Below are positions 52,228-60,039 of a stretch of DNA of 64,000 nucleotides, piece by piece; position 1 is the first letter of the stretch; the number at the start of each line of letters is the position of its first letter. Position numbers and translations under genes: made by a program. Origin of the DNA: Mycobacterium sp. Root135 (GTDB taxonomy: Bacteria > Actinomycetota > Actinomycetes > Mycobacteriales > Mycobacteriaceae). The notes below the pieces were generated by a model. That model did no database searches, was not told the DNA's origin, and saw only the letters and a program-made list of their open reading frames with translations. The stretch lies in contig NZ_LMEZ01000004.1 of NCBI RefSeq assembly GCF_001426545.1, positions 1-64,000 of the forward strand. Reading direction: 5' to 3'.

Positions 52228-52689
52228 ATGATCTCCGATCGCAGATCCGTTCGTTTCCGAGTCGCGACAGGCATCGCCGCGGCATTCGCGGTGGGCACGC
52301 TCACCGTGGCCTGCGGTGACAGCGGCAGCGGTTCCGATTCGAGCAGCACCTCCGAATCCACCAGCACCAGCACGGAGACGACGACCACCACGACCATGAC
52401 CACGGCTCCGTCGGAGTCCACGATGGCGCCGGCGCCGTCGGGCACGGAGTCGGGCGCTCCTGGCGCGGGTGCGGGTGAAGGTGGCGCGTCGGCCAGCGTT
52501 CCCGGCGCAGACACCGGCGCAGGTGCGGGCCCCGGTGGCGCGTCGGCAACCGTTCCCGGCGGCGGCGCGGGTGCCGGCCCGGGCGGGGCGACGGCGGCCG
52601 TCCCAGGCGCCAGTGCGGGTGCCGGCCCCAACGGCACGCAGGCCTGCGCCGGCGGCGTGTGCACCCCGCCGATCCCCGGCACCGGATAA
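52228..52689 (+). CDS. Small Thr/Ser- and Gly/Ala-rich lipoprotein with repeats
   Basis: A 153-residue exported protein. The signal peptide ends with LTVACGDSGSG, a lipobox-like site with Cys near residue 29. Then come a Ser/Thr-rich linker and about four imperfect copies of a 16-residue unit, as in GAGAGPGGASATVPGG, ending with a CAGGVCTPPIPGTG tail that holds two Cys. It is likely anchored outside the membrane with a flexible, low-complexity stalk. No family was recognised. A hairpin (52708-52741) follows the stop. Confidence 0.75.
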   Translation: MISDRRSVRFRVATGIAAAFAVGTLTVACGDSGSGSDSSSTSESTSTSTETTTTTTMTTAPSESTMAPAPSGTESGAPGAGAGEGGASASVPGADTGAGAGPGGASATVPGGGAGAGPGGATAAVPGASAGAGPNGTQACAGGVCTPPIPGTG

Positions 52690-52707
52690 GCGCTAGTCAG
52701 CACCCAG

Positions 52708-52741
52708 CGGGACTCGACGTCGTCTGCGGCGTCGAGTCCCG
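52708..52741 (+). terminator. Hairpin after the lipoprotein gene
   Basis: CGGGACTCGACG and CGTCGAGTCCCG form a perfect 12-bp stem with a 10-nt loop. No strong T-run follows, so termination is likely but not certain. Confidence 0.6.
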
Positions 52742-52767
52742 TTGTGCGTTCCCGGTAGAAATGAACG

Positions 52768-53700
52768 ATGCGCGCACGGAGAGGACGAGCGATCTGCGGA
52801 GATCCCTCCGCTCCCGTCGAGCTGTACTACGAGGACATCGGCCCTCGCACCGCACCGGCTGTCCTGCTGATCATGGGCGTCGGCGCGCAGTTGCCGATGT
52901 GGCCGGACGGTTTCTGCAAGCTGCTGGTCAAACGGGGATACCGCGTCATCAGATTCGATCACCGCGACGTCGGGCTGTCGACGAAGATGAGCGGTCAGCG
53001 TGCCGAGGGTTCGGTGGTGCCGCGGATCGGGCGCTATCTGCTGGGCCGGCCCAGCCCGGTGCCGTACACGTTGGTGGACATGGCGCAGGACGCCGAGGGC
53101 CTGTTGGATCACCTCGGGGTCGACGCCGCCCACGTAGTCGGTGCGTCGATGGGCGGCATGATCGCGCAGATCCTGGCCGGCATGCACCCCGAGCGGGTCA
53201 GATCACTCGCGCTGCTGATGACCAGTTCCGGCAAGCCGTTGTCGGCGCTGCCGTCGTGGCGGGTGATGAGGCTGGCGCTCAACGCGCCGGGCAAGGACGC
53301 GCCACGGGCCGCGAAGGTCGCCGTGGAGATGCGCAACATCGCGGTGATCAACGGCCCCAACTTCTTGCCGACCGACGACCAGCTGCGGCATCGCGTCGAG
53401 ACTTTGACCGCGCGCAGCGACTACAAGCAGGGCGGCCTTCGGCAGTTCGACGCCATCCTCGGCACCGGAAGCTTGCTGCGCTTCACCCGCCGCATCACCG
53501 CCCCGACCGTCGTGGTGCACGGGTCGCACGATCCGATGATGCGAATTCGCAACGGCCGCAACCTCGCTCGCGCCATCAAGGGCGCGCGGTTCATCGTCGT
53601 CGACGGCATGGGCCACGATCTGCCGGCGCCCGTGTGGCGGCCCGTGGTCGACGCGGTGGTCGAGAACGCCGCTAGCTCTTCCCGTAGCGCGCAGCCTTGA
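52768..53700 (+). CDS. Alpha/beta hydrolase, LipG-like paralogue
   Basis: A 310-residue alpha/beta hydrolase. The nucleophile elbow is VVGASMGGMIAQIL, the oxyanion region PAVLLIMGVGAQLPMWPDGF, and the catalytic His is probably in VDGMGHDLPAPVW. It is closely similar throughout to the LipG-like protein encoded at 56034-56936 (same GASMGGMIAQ and GHDLP segments), so the two arose by duplication. Esterase activity is inferred. Its 3' end overlaps the convergent small gene by 29 nt. Confidence 0.88.
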   Translation: MRARRGRAICGDPSAPVELYYEDIGPRTAPAVLLIMGVGAQLPMWPDGFCKLLVKRGYRVIRFDHRDVGLSTKMSGQRAEGSVVPRIGRYLLGRPSPVPYTLVDMAQDAEGLLDHLGVDAAHVVGASMGGMIAQILAGMHPERVRSLALLMTSSGKPLSALPSWRVMRLALNAPGKDAPRAAKVAVEMRNIAVINGPNFLPTDDQLRHRVETLTARSDYKQGGLRQFDAILGTGSLLRFTRRITAPTVVVHGSHDPMMRIRNGRNLARAIKGARFIVVDGMGHDLPAPVWRPVVDAVVENAASSSRSAQP

Positions 53701-53911
53701 CGACGGGCACCGCCTTCGCAGGCATGTCCTCGCCGGGGGTGGTGATGGTCGTCGTCGCGCCGACGTTCATCGCCGGCGTTCCCGAGGATGCGCTCGCGTC
53801 GGGGGCGCCGCTGGTCATCACGCCGATGAGGCCCATCGCCACGACGGCGAGCCCGCCCGCCGCTGCGGCAGCGGCCTTGACGCGCATTCCGTGTACCTGC
53901 TTCAGCGCCAT
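53672..53911 (-). CDS. Small exported protein
   Basis: A 79-residue protein with a cationic start and a hydrophobic segment (VKAAAAAAGGLAVVAMGLIG) that looks like a signal peptide or anchor, followed by a short extracytoplasmic part rich in Thr, Pro and Ala ending in AVPVVKAARYGKS. No family was recognised. The ATG at 53911 is used. The gene's 3' end lies in the hydrolase gene, so it is antisense to the last 29 nt of it. The stretch between it and the next gene (53912-54240) contains no other gene. Confidence 0.6.
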   Translation of the reverse strand: MALKQVHGMRVKAAAAAAGGLAVVAMGLIGVMTSGAPDASASSGTPAMNVGATTTITTPGEDMPAKAVPVVKAARYGKS

Positions 53912-54240
53912 GTGAATTCAATCCCCTTGTCGTTCTTCGCCGTCCAACCTCGCCGGTTGGTTGCACTCCGTTGAGTGGTTGCTGGGAGTCTGTAGCGCCC
54001 ACCAGGCTTGCGACAGAGTTCTCAAGGAACCCCGGCGCAAGTCGGCAGGCTATTGCCAGCGAATCTGGGAATAAACGCGACAGGTCCGGTGTCGCACGAA
54101 CACAGGTCGAAAACGTTGCCAAACATGCAATCGTCCGTCGACTTCTTCCCTAATGACACGCCTTGACCTCGTCCTTCGGCTTGATTAGGGCGACCCGTCC
54201 TGACATCATGATCTTCACCAGTCGGGGGGCGGCAAATTCA

Positions 54241-54591
54241 ATGGGTAGGCACAGTCAGGCTGACGACGCGGTCGATCCGCCTGTGACCGTTCACAGCGAT
54301 CAGATGAGTCGTCTCGCCGAGGCACAGGCAGCGCTGGAACGCGCCAGGCGGCAACCTGAGAAGCAATCGCGGTGGCGACGGAAAAGCACCGCCTCGGAGC
54401 TCGAGGTCGCCGCGTACGCCGTGCAGGTTGCAGCCGAGGCCGCTCACGGTGCCGGCGCCACCTGGACCGAGATAGGCGACGTCCTGGGGATCAACCGGGC
54501 GACGCCGCCACCCCCGACGCCGCACCGCGGGCGACTGGTGGTGTTGCATCCCGAGGCGGAGCCCGAGGATTCCGAGGCGCAGCAAGCCTGA
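54241..54591 (+). CDS. Small HTH-like hypothetical protein (paralogue of the gene at 1980)
   Basis: A 116-residue protein. The segment MSRLAEAQAALERARRQPEK, then VAAYAVQVAAEAAHGAGA and TWTEIGDVLGINRATPP, matches the protein at 1980-2402 in order and spacing. It also ends in a Pro/Glu-rich tail. The start is uncertain; ATG 54241 gives an N-terminus MGRHSQADDAVD like the paralogue, while ATG 54208 or a TTG at 54163 would be longer. The possible HTH suggests DNA binding. It directly precedes the ABC1 kinase backbone gene. Confidence 0.68.
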   Translation: MGRHSQADDAVDPPVTVHSDQMSRLAEAQAALERARRQPEKQSRWRRKSTASELEVAAYAVQVAAEAAHGAGATWTEIGDVLGINRATPPPPTPHRGRLVVLHPEAEPEDSEAQQA

Positions 54592-54654
54592 GGCGGCTGT
54601 GACGCGTACCACACGAAATTTCCGCGCACTCGGCACCTTTGAGACACTGCAGGT

Positions 54655-56034
54655 ATGACAACCACCAAGCACCGCGAGGTAGCCCGGCTGGATCGGGTGC
54701 CGTTACCAGTCGAGGCCGCCCGCGTCGGAGTGACGGGATGGCAGATTGCCCGCACCGGAGCGCGGGTCGTCAAGAACCTCGCCGCCCGCGGCTCCCTCCA
54801 GCAGAAGATCGTCAAGCAGATCCCGCAGACGTTCGCCGACCTCGGCCCCACCTACGTGAAGTTCGGCCAGATCATCGCCTCGAGCCCCGGCGCGTTCGGC
54901 GAGGGCATGAGCCGCGAGTTCCGCACCCTCCTCGACCGGGTGCCGCCGGCCAACACCGAGCAGGTCCACAAGCTGTTCAAGGAAGAGCTCGGCGACGACC
55001 CCGCCAATCTGTTCAAGAGCTTCGACGAACTGCCGTTCGCCTCGGCGTCCATCGCCCAGGTGCACTACGCGACGCTGCACTCCGGTGAGGAGGTCGTGGT
55101 CAAGATTCAGCGGCCCGGCATCCGCAGGCGCGTGGCAGCCGATCTCCAAATCCTCAAGCGCGGCGCGCAATTGGTCGAGATGGCCAAGCTGGGTCGACGG
55201 CTCTCGGCGCAAGACGTCGTGGCCGACTTCGCCGACAACCTCGCCGAGGAACTCGACTTCCGGCTCGAAGCGCAGTCCATGGACGCCTGGGTGGCGCACA
55301 TGCACGCCTCCCCACTGGGCAAGAACATCCGTGTGCCGCAGGTCTATTGGGATCTCACGAGCGAGCGCGTGCTGACGATGGAGCGCATCCAGGGCGTCCG
55401 CATCGACGACGTCGCGGCCATCCGCAAGGCCGGGTTCGACGGCACCGATCTGGTGAAGGCGTTGCTGTTCAGCGTGTTCGAGGGCGGGCTTCGGCACGGC
55501 TTGTTCCACGGCGACCTGCACGCGGGCAACCTCTACGTCGACCCCGACGGCAAGATCGTGTTCTTCGACTTCGGCATCATGGGCCGCATCGATCCCCGCA
55601 CCCGTTGGCTGTTGCGGGAGTTGGTGTACGCGCTGCTGGTCAAGAAGGACCATGCCGCGGCGGGCAAGATCGTCGTCCTGATGGGCGCCGTCGGCAACGT
55701 GACGCCGGGGGACGCAGCCGCGAAAGACCTTGAGGCATTTGCCACTCCGCTCACCATGACCTCACTCGGCGATCTGTCCTACGCCGAGATCGGCAAGCAG
55801 CTCTCGACGTTGGCCGAGGCCTATGACGTGAAGCTGCCGCGCGAGCTCGTTCTGATCGGCAAGCAGTTCCTCTACGTCGAGCGGTACATGAAGCTGCTGG
55901 CACCGAAGTGGCAGATGATGACCGACCCGCAGCTGACGGGGTACTTCGCCAACTTCATGGTCGAGGTGTCCCGCGAGCACACCGATGAGCGCTTGCGCGA
56001 AGAGAGTCAGACCTCCGACGAGTTGGACGCTTAG
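54655..56034 (+). CDS. ABC1/UbiB-family atypical kinase
   Basis: A 459-residue member of the ABC1 (AarF/UbiB) kinase-like family, the counterpart of M. tuberculosis Rv0647c. Motifs: KFGQIIASSPGAF near residue 70 (the KxGQ signature), PFASASIAQVHYATLHSGEE with the nucleotide-loop-like Ala-rich stretch, GLFHGDLHAGNLYVDPDGK (catalytic loop near residue 285), and FFDFGIMGRI (metal-binding DFG). The family supports lipid/quinone metabolism in other organisms. Its stop overlaps the lipG start (TAGTG), so they are coupled. Confidence 0.93.
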   Translation: MTTTKHREVARLDRVPLPVEAARVGVTGWQIARTGARVVKNLAARGSLQQKIVKQIPQTFADLGPTYVKFGQIIASSPGAFGEGMSREFRTLLDRVPPANTEQVHKLFKEELGDDPANLFKSFDELPFASASIAQVHYATLHSGEEVVVKIQRPGIRRRVAADLQILKRGAQLVEMAKLGRRLSAQDVVADFADNLAEELDFRLEAQSMDAWVAHMHASPLGKNIRVPQVYWDLTSERVLTMERIQGVRIDDVAAIRKAGFDGTDLVKALLFSVFEGGLRHGLFHGDLHAGNLYVDPDGKIVFFDFGIMGRIDPRTRWLLRELVYALLVKKDHAAAGKIVVLMGAVGNVTPGDAAAKDLEAFATPLTMTSLGDLSYAEIGKQLSTLAEAYDVKLPRELVLIGKQFLYVERYMKLLAPKWQMMTDPQLTGYFANFMVEVSREHTDERLREESQTSDELDA

Positions 56035-56936
56035 TGGACATCCGCGCCGGCACCGCCAAGTCGGGTGAGCTCGACATCGCCTACGAGGACATGGGCGACG
56101 TGAACGACCCCGCCGTCCTGCTCATCATGGGCTTGGGTGCGCAATTGGTGTTCTGGCGCAAGGGTTTCTGCGAGTTGCTGGTCAACCAGGGGCTGCGCGT
56201 CATCCGCTACGACAACCGCGACGTCGGCCTGTCCAGCAAGGTGGAGGGCGGCCACACTGGGGCGAAGCTGCTGCCCAGGATGGCGCGGTCTCAGCTCGGC
56301 CTGCGCAATCCGGCGGTCTACACGTTGGAGCACATGGCCGACGACGCCGCGGCGCTGCTGGACCACCTGCAGATCGAGAAGGCGCACGTCGTCGGCGCGT
56401 CGATGGGCGGGATGATCGCGCAGATCTTTGCCGCGCGGTATCAACAGCGCACCAAGACGCTGGCCGTCATCTTCTCGAGCAACAACCAGGCGATGCTCCC
56501 CCCGCCCGGACCCAAGCAACTCCGCGCGGTGACGACGCGCCCCAAGGACACCTCCCGCGACGGCGTGATCGCCAACTCCGTGCGGGTCGGCAAGATCATC
56601 GGCAGCCCGGGCTACCCCGTGCCCGAGGATCGGGCCACGGCCGACGCCGTGGAGAGCTACGACCGCTCCTACTACCCGGCCGGGGTGGCACGGCAGTTCA
56701 GCGCCATCCTCGGCAGCGGCAGCCTGCTGCACTACGACAAGCAGATCACCGCGCCGACGGTGGTGATCCACGGTCGGGCCGACAAGCTGATGCGCCCGGC
56801 GGGTGGGCGCGCGATCGCCAAGGCGATTCGCCGGTCCCGATTCGTACTGTTCGACGGAATGGCCCACGATCTGCCAGAACCGCTGTGGGACGACATCGTC
56901 GGCGAGCTGAAGACCACGTTTGCTGAAGTTCCCTGA
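56034..56936 (+). CDS. lipG: LipG-type alpha/beta hydrolase
   Basis: A 300-residue alpha/beta hydrolase at the position of M. tuberculosis lipG. Nucleophile elbow VVGASMGGMIAQIFAARY, oxyanion segment PAVLLIMGLGAQLVFW, and a catalytic His in FDGMAHDLPEPLW. The GTG start overlaps the ABC1 kinase stop. It is the LipG-type enzyme next to the mycolic-acid methyltransferase genes; a role in mycolate or other lipid ester metabolism is inferred from that context. Confidence 0.9.
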   Translation: MDIRAGTAKSGELDIAYEDMGDVNDPAVLLIMGLGAQLVFWRKGFCELLVNQGLRVIRYDNRDVGLSSKVEGGHTGAKLLPRMARSQLGLRNPAVYTLEHMADDAAALLDHLQIEKAHVVGASMGGMIAQIFAARYQQRTKTLAVIFSSNNQAMLPPPGPKQLRAVTTRPKDTSRDGVIANSVRVGKIIGSPGYPVPEDRATADAVESYDRSYYPAGVARQFSAILGSGSLLHYDKQITAPTVVIHGRADKLMRPAGGRAIAKAIRRSRFVLFDGMAHDLPEPLWDDIVGELKTTFAEVP

Positions 56937-57089
56937 TTCGGGGCGGACGACGCGATCGCCCGGCACCCGCTCGATTCGGCTGCCCACGGGAGGGCGGCGT
57001 AGAGTGCCGTGTTGAGCGCATCGGCCGGCTCGGTACGTCATCGGCGACATCCCCGAGCCACTGATCAGCCAAGAGAGGCATTTTTCACC

Positions 57090-57968
57090 ATGTCGACTAC
57101 CCGCAAGAAGGGTGGCCTCAAGCCGCACTTCGAGGACGTCCAGGCCCATTACGACCTGTCGGACGAATTCTTCAGTCTCTTCCTCGACCCCACTCAGACC
57201 TACAGCTGTGCCTACTTCGAGCGCGACGACATGTCGCTGGAGGAAGCTCAGCTCGCCAAGGTCGACCTGGCGCTGGGCAAGTTGGGCCTCGAGCCGGGCA
57301 TGACCCTGCTCGACGTCGGTTGCGGCTGGGGTTCGACGATGCTTCGGGCCTTGGAGAAGTACGACGTCAACGTCGTCGGCCTCACCCTCAGCGAGAACCA
57401 GAAGGCCCACGTCGAGAACGTCTTCGCCAAGCACGAGAGCCCGCGGACCAAGCGCGTGCTGCTGCAGGGCTGGGAGCAGTTCGACGAGCCCGTCGACCGC
57501 ATCGTGTCGATCGGCGCCTTCGAGCACTTCGGCAAGGACCGCTGGGACGACTTCTTCACGATGGCGCACAAGGCGCTCCCCGACGATGGCGTGATGCTGC
57601 TGCACACCATCACCGCGCTCACGCTGCCGCAGATGACCGCCGCCGGACTGCCGCTGACGATCGGCATCGCGAAGTTCGTGAAGTTCATCCTCACCGAGAT
57701 CTTCCCGGGCGGCTACCTGCCCACCACCGAGATGGCTCAGGAGTTCGCCACCCGTGGCGGCTTCAACCTGACCAGGACGCAGTCCCTGCAGAAGCACTAC
57801 GCCAGGACGCTGGACACCTGGTCGGCGGCGCTGGAAGCACACAAGGACGAGGCCATCGCCATCCAGTCCGAAGAGGTGTACGACCGGTACATGCACTACC
57901 TCACCGGCTGCGCCAAGGGCTTCCACGAGGGCTACATCGACGTCTGTCAGTTCACGCTCGAAAAGTAA
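57090..57968 (+). CDS. Mycolic acid methyltransferase (MmaA2/CmaA-like), first copy
   Basis: A 292-residue S-adenosylmethionine-dependent methyltransferase of the mycolic acid (cyclopropane synthase-like) family. The SAM-binding motif is TLLDVGCGWGSTMLRALEKY near residue 74, and [20 protein letters not shown] and GAFEHFGKDRWDDFFTMAHK are family-typical. The ATG at 57090 is used. It acts on double bonds in long-chain meromycolates, adding cyclopropane or methyl groups. Assignment to one MmaA number is not attempted. Confidence 0.9.
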   Translation: MSTTRKKGGLKPHFEDVQAHYDLSDEFFSLFLDPTQTYSCAYFERDDMSLEEAQLAKVDLALGKLGLEPGMTLLDVGCGWGSTMLRALEKYDVNVVGLTLSENQKAHVENVFAKHESPRTKRVLLQGWEQFDEPVDRIVSIGAFEHFGKDRWDDFFTMAHKALPDDGVMLLHTITALTLPQMTAAGLPLTIGIAKFVKFILTEIFPGGYLPTTEMAQEFATRGGFNLTRTQSLQKHYARTLDTWSAALEAHKDEAIAIQSEEVYDRYMHYLTGCAKGFHEGYIDVCQFTLEK

Positions 57969-58045
57969 CTCCCCCAATCGCGGAAGTTCGACTCCCCTCG
58001 ACCACCTGGTTTCGCGTCCCATCACCCGGAAGGCGGATCCATCTC

Positions 58046-58936
58046 ATGGCCGACCTCGTTCCCCACTTCGACGACGTGCAGTCGCACTATGACCTGTCCG
58101 ACGACTTCTACCGGTTGTTCCTCGACGACACGCATACCTACAGCTGTGCCTACTTCGAGCGCGACGACATGACGCTCGAAGAGGCGCAGCTCGCGAAGAT
58201 CGACTTGTCGTTGGGCAAGCTCGGCCTCCAACCGGGGATGACGTTGCTCGACATCGGCTGCGGCTGGGGCGCGACGATGATGCGCGCCATCGAGAAGTAC
58301 GACGTCAACGTCGTCGGCCTCACGTTGAGCGAGAACCAACACGCTCACGTCGAGAAGCTGTTCGCCGACTCGTCGAGCCCGCGGTCCAAGCGGGTGCTGC
58401 TCAACGGCTGGGAGCAGTTCGACGAGCCCGTCGACCGGATCGTGTCCGTCGGGGCCTTCGAGCACTTCGGCTTCGACCGCTACGGCGAGTTCTTCAAGAT
58501 GGCCTACCGGGTGCTGCCCGACGACGGCGTGATGATGCTGCACACCATTTGCGGGGTGTCCATGGAGTACGCCAGGGCCAACGGCGTCCCGCTGACGATG
58601 GAGCTCGTCCGCTTCATCAAGTTCATCATGACCGAGATCTTCCCCGGTGGGCAGCTGTGCAAGACCGAGATGGTCGGCGAGCTCGCGGCCGAGGCCGGCT
58701 TCACGCTCACCAGGACCCAGTCGCTGCAGCCGCACTATGCGCGGACGCTGGATCTCTGGGCCGAGGCGCTCGAGGCGCACCGCGACGAGGCGATCGCGCT
58801 GCAGTCCCAAGAGGTGTACGACCGCTACATGCACTACCTGACGGGATGCGCCCGGCTGTTCAAGCTGGGGCAGGCCGACGTCAACCAGTTCACGTTCACG
58901 AAGGCTCCGGTCGACCTGGAGTCGACCTCCCACTAA
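58046..58936 (+). CDS. Mycolic acid methyltransferase (MmaA2/CmaA-like), second copy
   Basis: A 296-residue paralogue of the preceding enzyme. SAM motif [40 protein letters not shown], and a matching C-terminus with [16 protein letters not shown]. The ATG at 58046 follows a GGAAGG site. The two copies are very similar but differ in the substrate-gating middle ([16 protein letters not shown] here versus ITALTLPQMTAAGLPL in the first), so they may act at different positions of the meromycolate chain. Confidence 0.9.
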   Translation: MADLVPHFDDVQSHYDLSDDFYRLFLDDTHTYSCAYFERDDMTLEEAQLAKIDLSLGKLGLQPGMTLLDIGCGWGATMMRAIEKYDVNVVGLTLSENQHAHVEKLFADSSSPRSKRVLLNGWEQFDEPVDRIVSVGAFEHFGFDRYGEFFKMAYRVLPDDGVMMLHTICGVSMEYARANGVPLTMELVRFIKFIMTEIFPGGQLCKTEMVGELAAEAGFTLTRTQSLQPHYARTLDLWAEALEAHRDEAIALQSQEVYDRYMHYLTGCARLFKLGQADVNQFTFTKAPVDLESTSH

Positions 58937-58976
58937 CCGATACTCTGTAGCGCCTCAGGGGCGAGTTTGCGCGTTG

Positions 58977-59002
58977 CGGACCCTATCCGCGGGTAGGGTC
59001 CG
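58977..59002. promoter_or_regulatory. Palindrome before the third methyltransferase gene
   Basis: CGGACCCTA and TAGGGTCCG are 9-bp arms around an 8-nt loop (TCCGCGGG), about 70 nt before the third methyltransferase start. It could be a terminator-like or operator element; no T-run follows. Confidence 0.5.
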
Positions 59003-59072
59003 ACCAACGGGACCACGACGACGACACATCTGCGCACCCGCTGCAGCGATGAAGAAAGGCCCAGCAGGAACT

Positions 59073-59972
59073 ATGGCTGACAACACCGGCATCAAGGACA
59101 TGACGCCGCACTTCGAGGACATTCAAGCTCACTACGACTTGTCGGACGACTTCTTCGGGGTGTTTCAGGATCCGACGCGCAAGTACAGCTGCGCGTTCTT
59201 CACCGGCCCGGACGCGACGCTGTCCGAGGCGCAGATCGCCAACGTCGACCAGCACCTCGACCGCCTCGACCTGAAGCCGGGCATGACGCTGCTCGAGGTC
59301 GGCTGCGGCTGGGGTCTGACGCTGCAGCGCGCGATGGAGAAGTATGACGTAAACGTCATCGGACTGACGCTGAGCAAGAACCAGCAGGCCTACTGCGAAC
59401 AGTTGCTGGGCAAGCTCGACAGCGACCGCAAGTTCGACGTGCGGCTGGAGGGCTGGGAGCAGTTCGGCAGCTCCGTGGACCGCATCGTGTCGATCGAGGC
59501 CTTCGAGCACTTCGGCTTCGAGCGTTACGACGACTTCTTCAAGATGTGCTTCGACGTCATGCCCGACGACGGCCGGATGACGCTGCAGAGCAGCGTCGGC
59601 TACCACCCCGACGACTTGTTGGCGCGCGGTCGCAAGCTGACCTTCGAGATGGCCCGCTTCATCAAGTTCATGATCACCGAGATCTTCCCCGGCGGCCGCA
59701 TCCCGAGCACCAAGATGATGGTCGAACACGGCGAGAAGGCCGGCTTCGTGGTGCCGGAGGCGATGTCGCTGCGCAACCACTACATCAAGACCCTCGGTAT
59801 CTGGGCCGCCGCGTTGGAGAACCACAAGGACGAGGCGATCGCCGCGACCGACGAGGAGAACTACAACCGGTACATGAAGTACCTCAAGGGGTGCCAGTAC
59901 TACTTCGTCGACGAGTCGATCGACGTCAGCCTGGTCACCTACCTCAAGCCTGGCGCCGCCACCGTCGCCTGA
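59073..59972 (+). CDS. mmaA4: Mycolic acid methyltransferase, MmaA4/Hma-like
   Basis: A 299-residue methyltransferase closest in my memory to M. tuberculosis MmaA4 (Hma), which makes the hydroxymycolate precursor of keto- and methoxymycolates. The shared segments include [57 protein letters not shown] and [14 protein letters not shown]. The SAM motif is [20 protein letters not shown]. The ATG at 59073 has AGCAGGA upstream. It implies that this organism makes oxygenated mycolates. A bidirectional terminator follows. Confidence 0.9.
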   Translation: MADNTGIKDMTPHFEDIQAHYDLSDDFFGVFQDPTRKYSCAFFTGPDATLSEAQIANVDQHLDRLDLKPGMTLLEVGCGWGLTLQRAMEKYDVNVIGLTLSKNQQAYCEQLLGKLDSDRKFDVRLEGWEQFGSSVDRIVSIEAFEHFGFERYDDFFKMCFDVMPDDGRMTLQSSVGYHPDDLLARGRKLTFEMARFIKFMITEIFPGGRIPSTKMMVEHGEKAGFVVPEAMSLRNHYIKTLGIWAAALENHKDEAIAATDEENYNRYMKYLKGCQYYFVDESIDVSLVTYLKPGAATVA

Positions 59973-59985
59973 CGGTCACGGACGA

Positions 59986-60024
59986 AAAGAGCCCGGCACT
60001 CCTCACGGAGTGCCGGGCTTCTTT
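59986..60024. terminator. Bidirectional Rho-independent terminator
   Basis: AGCCCGGCACTCC and GGAGTGCCGGGCT form a 13-bp stem with a TCAC loop; a T-rich tract follows on the plus strand and an A-rich tract precedes it, so it can serve both the methyltransferase gene and the convergent PE-PPE gene. Confidence 0.88.
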
Positions 60025-60039
60025 CGTATCCGCGTCGGG

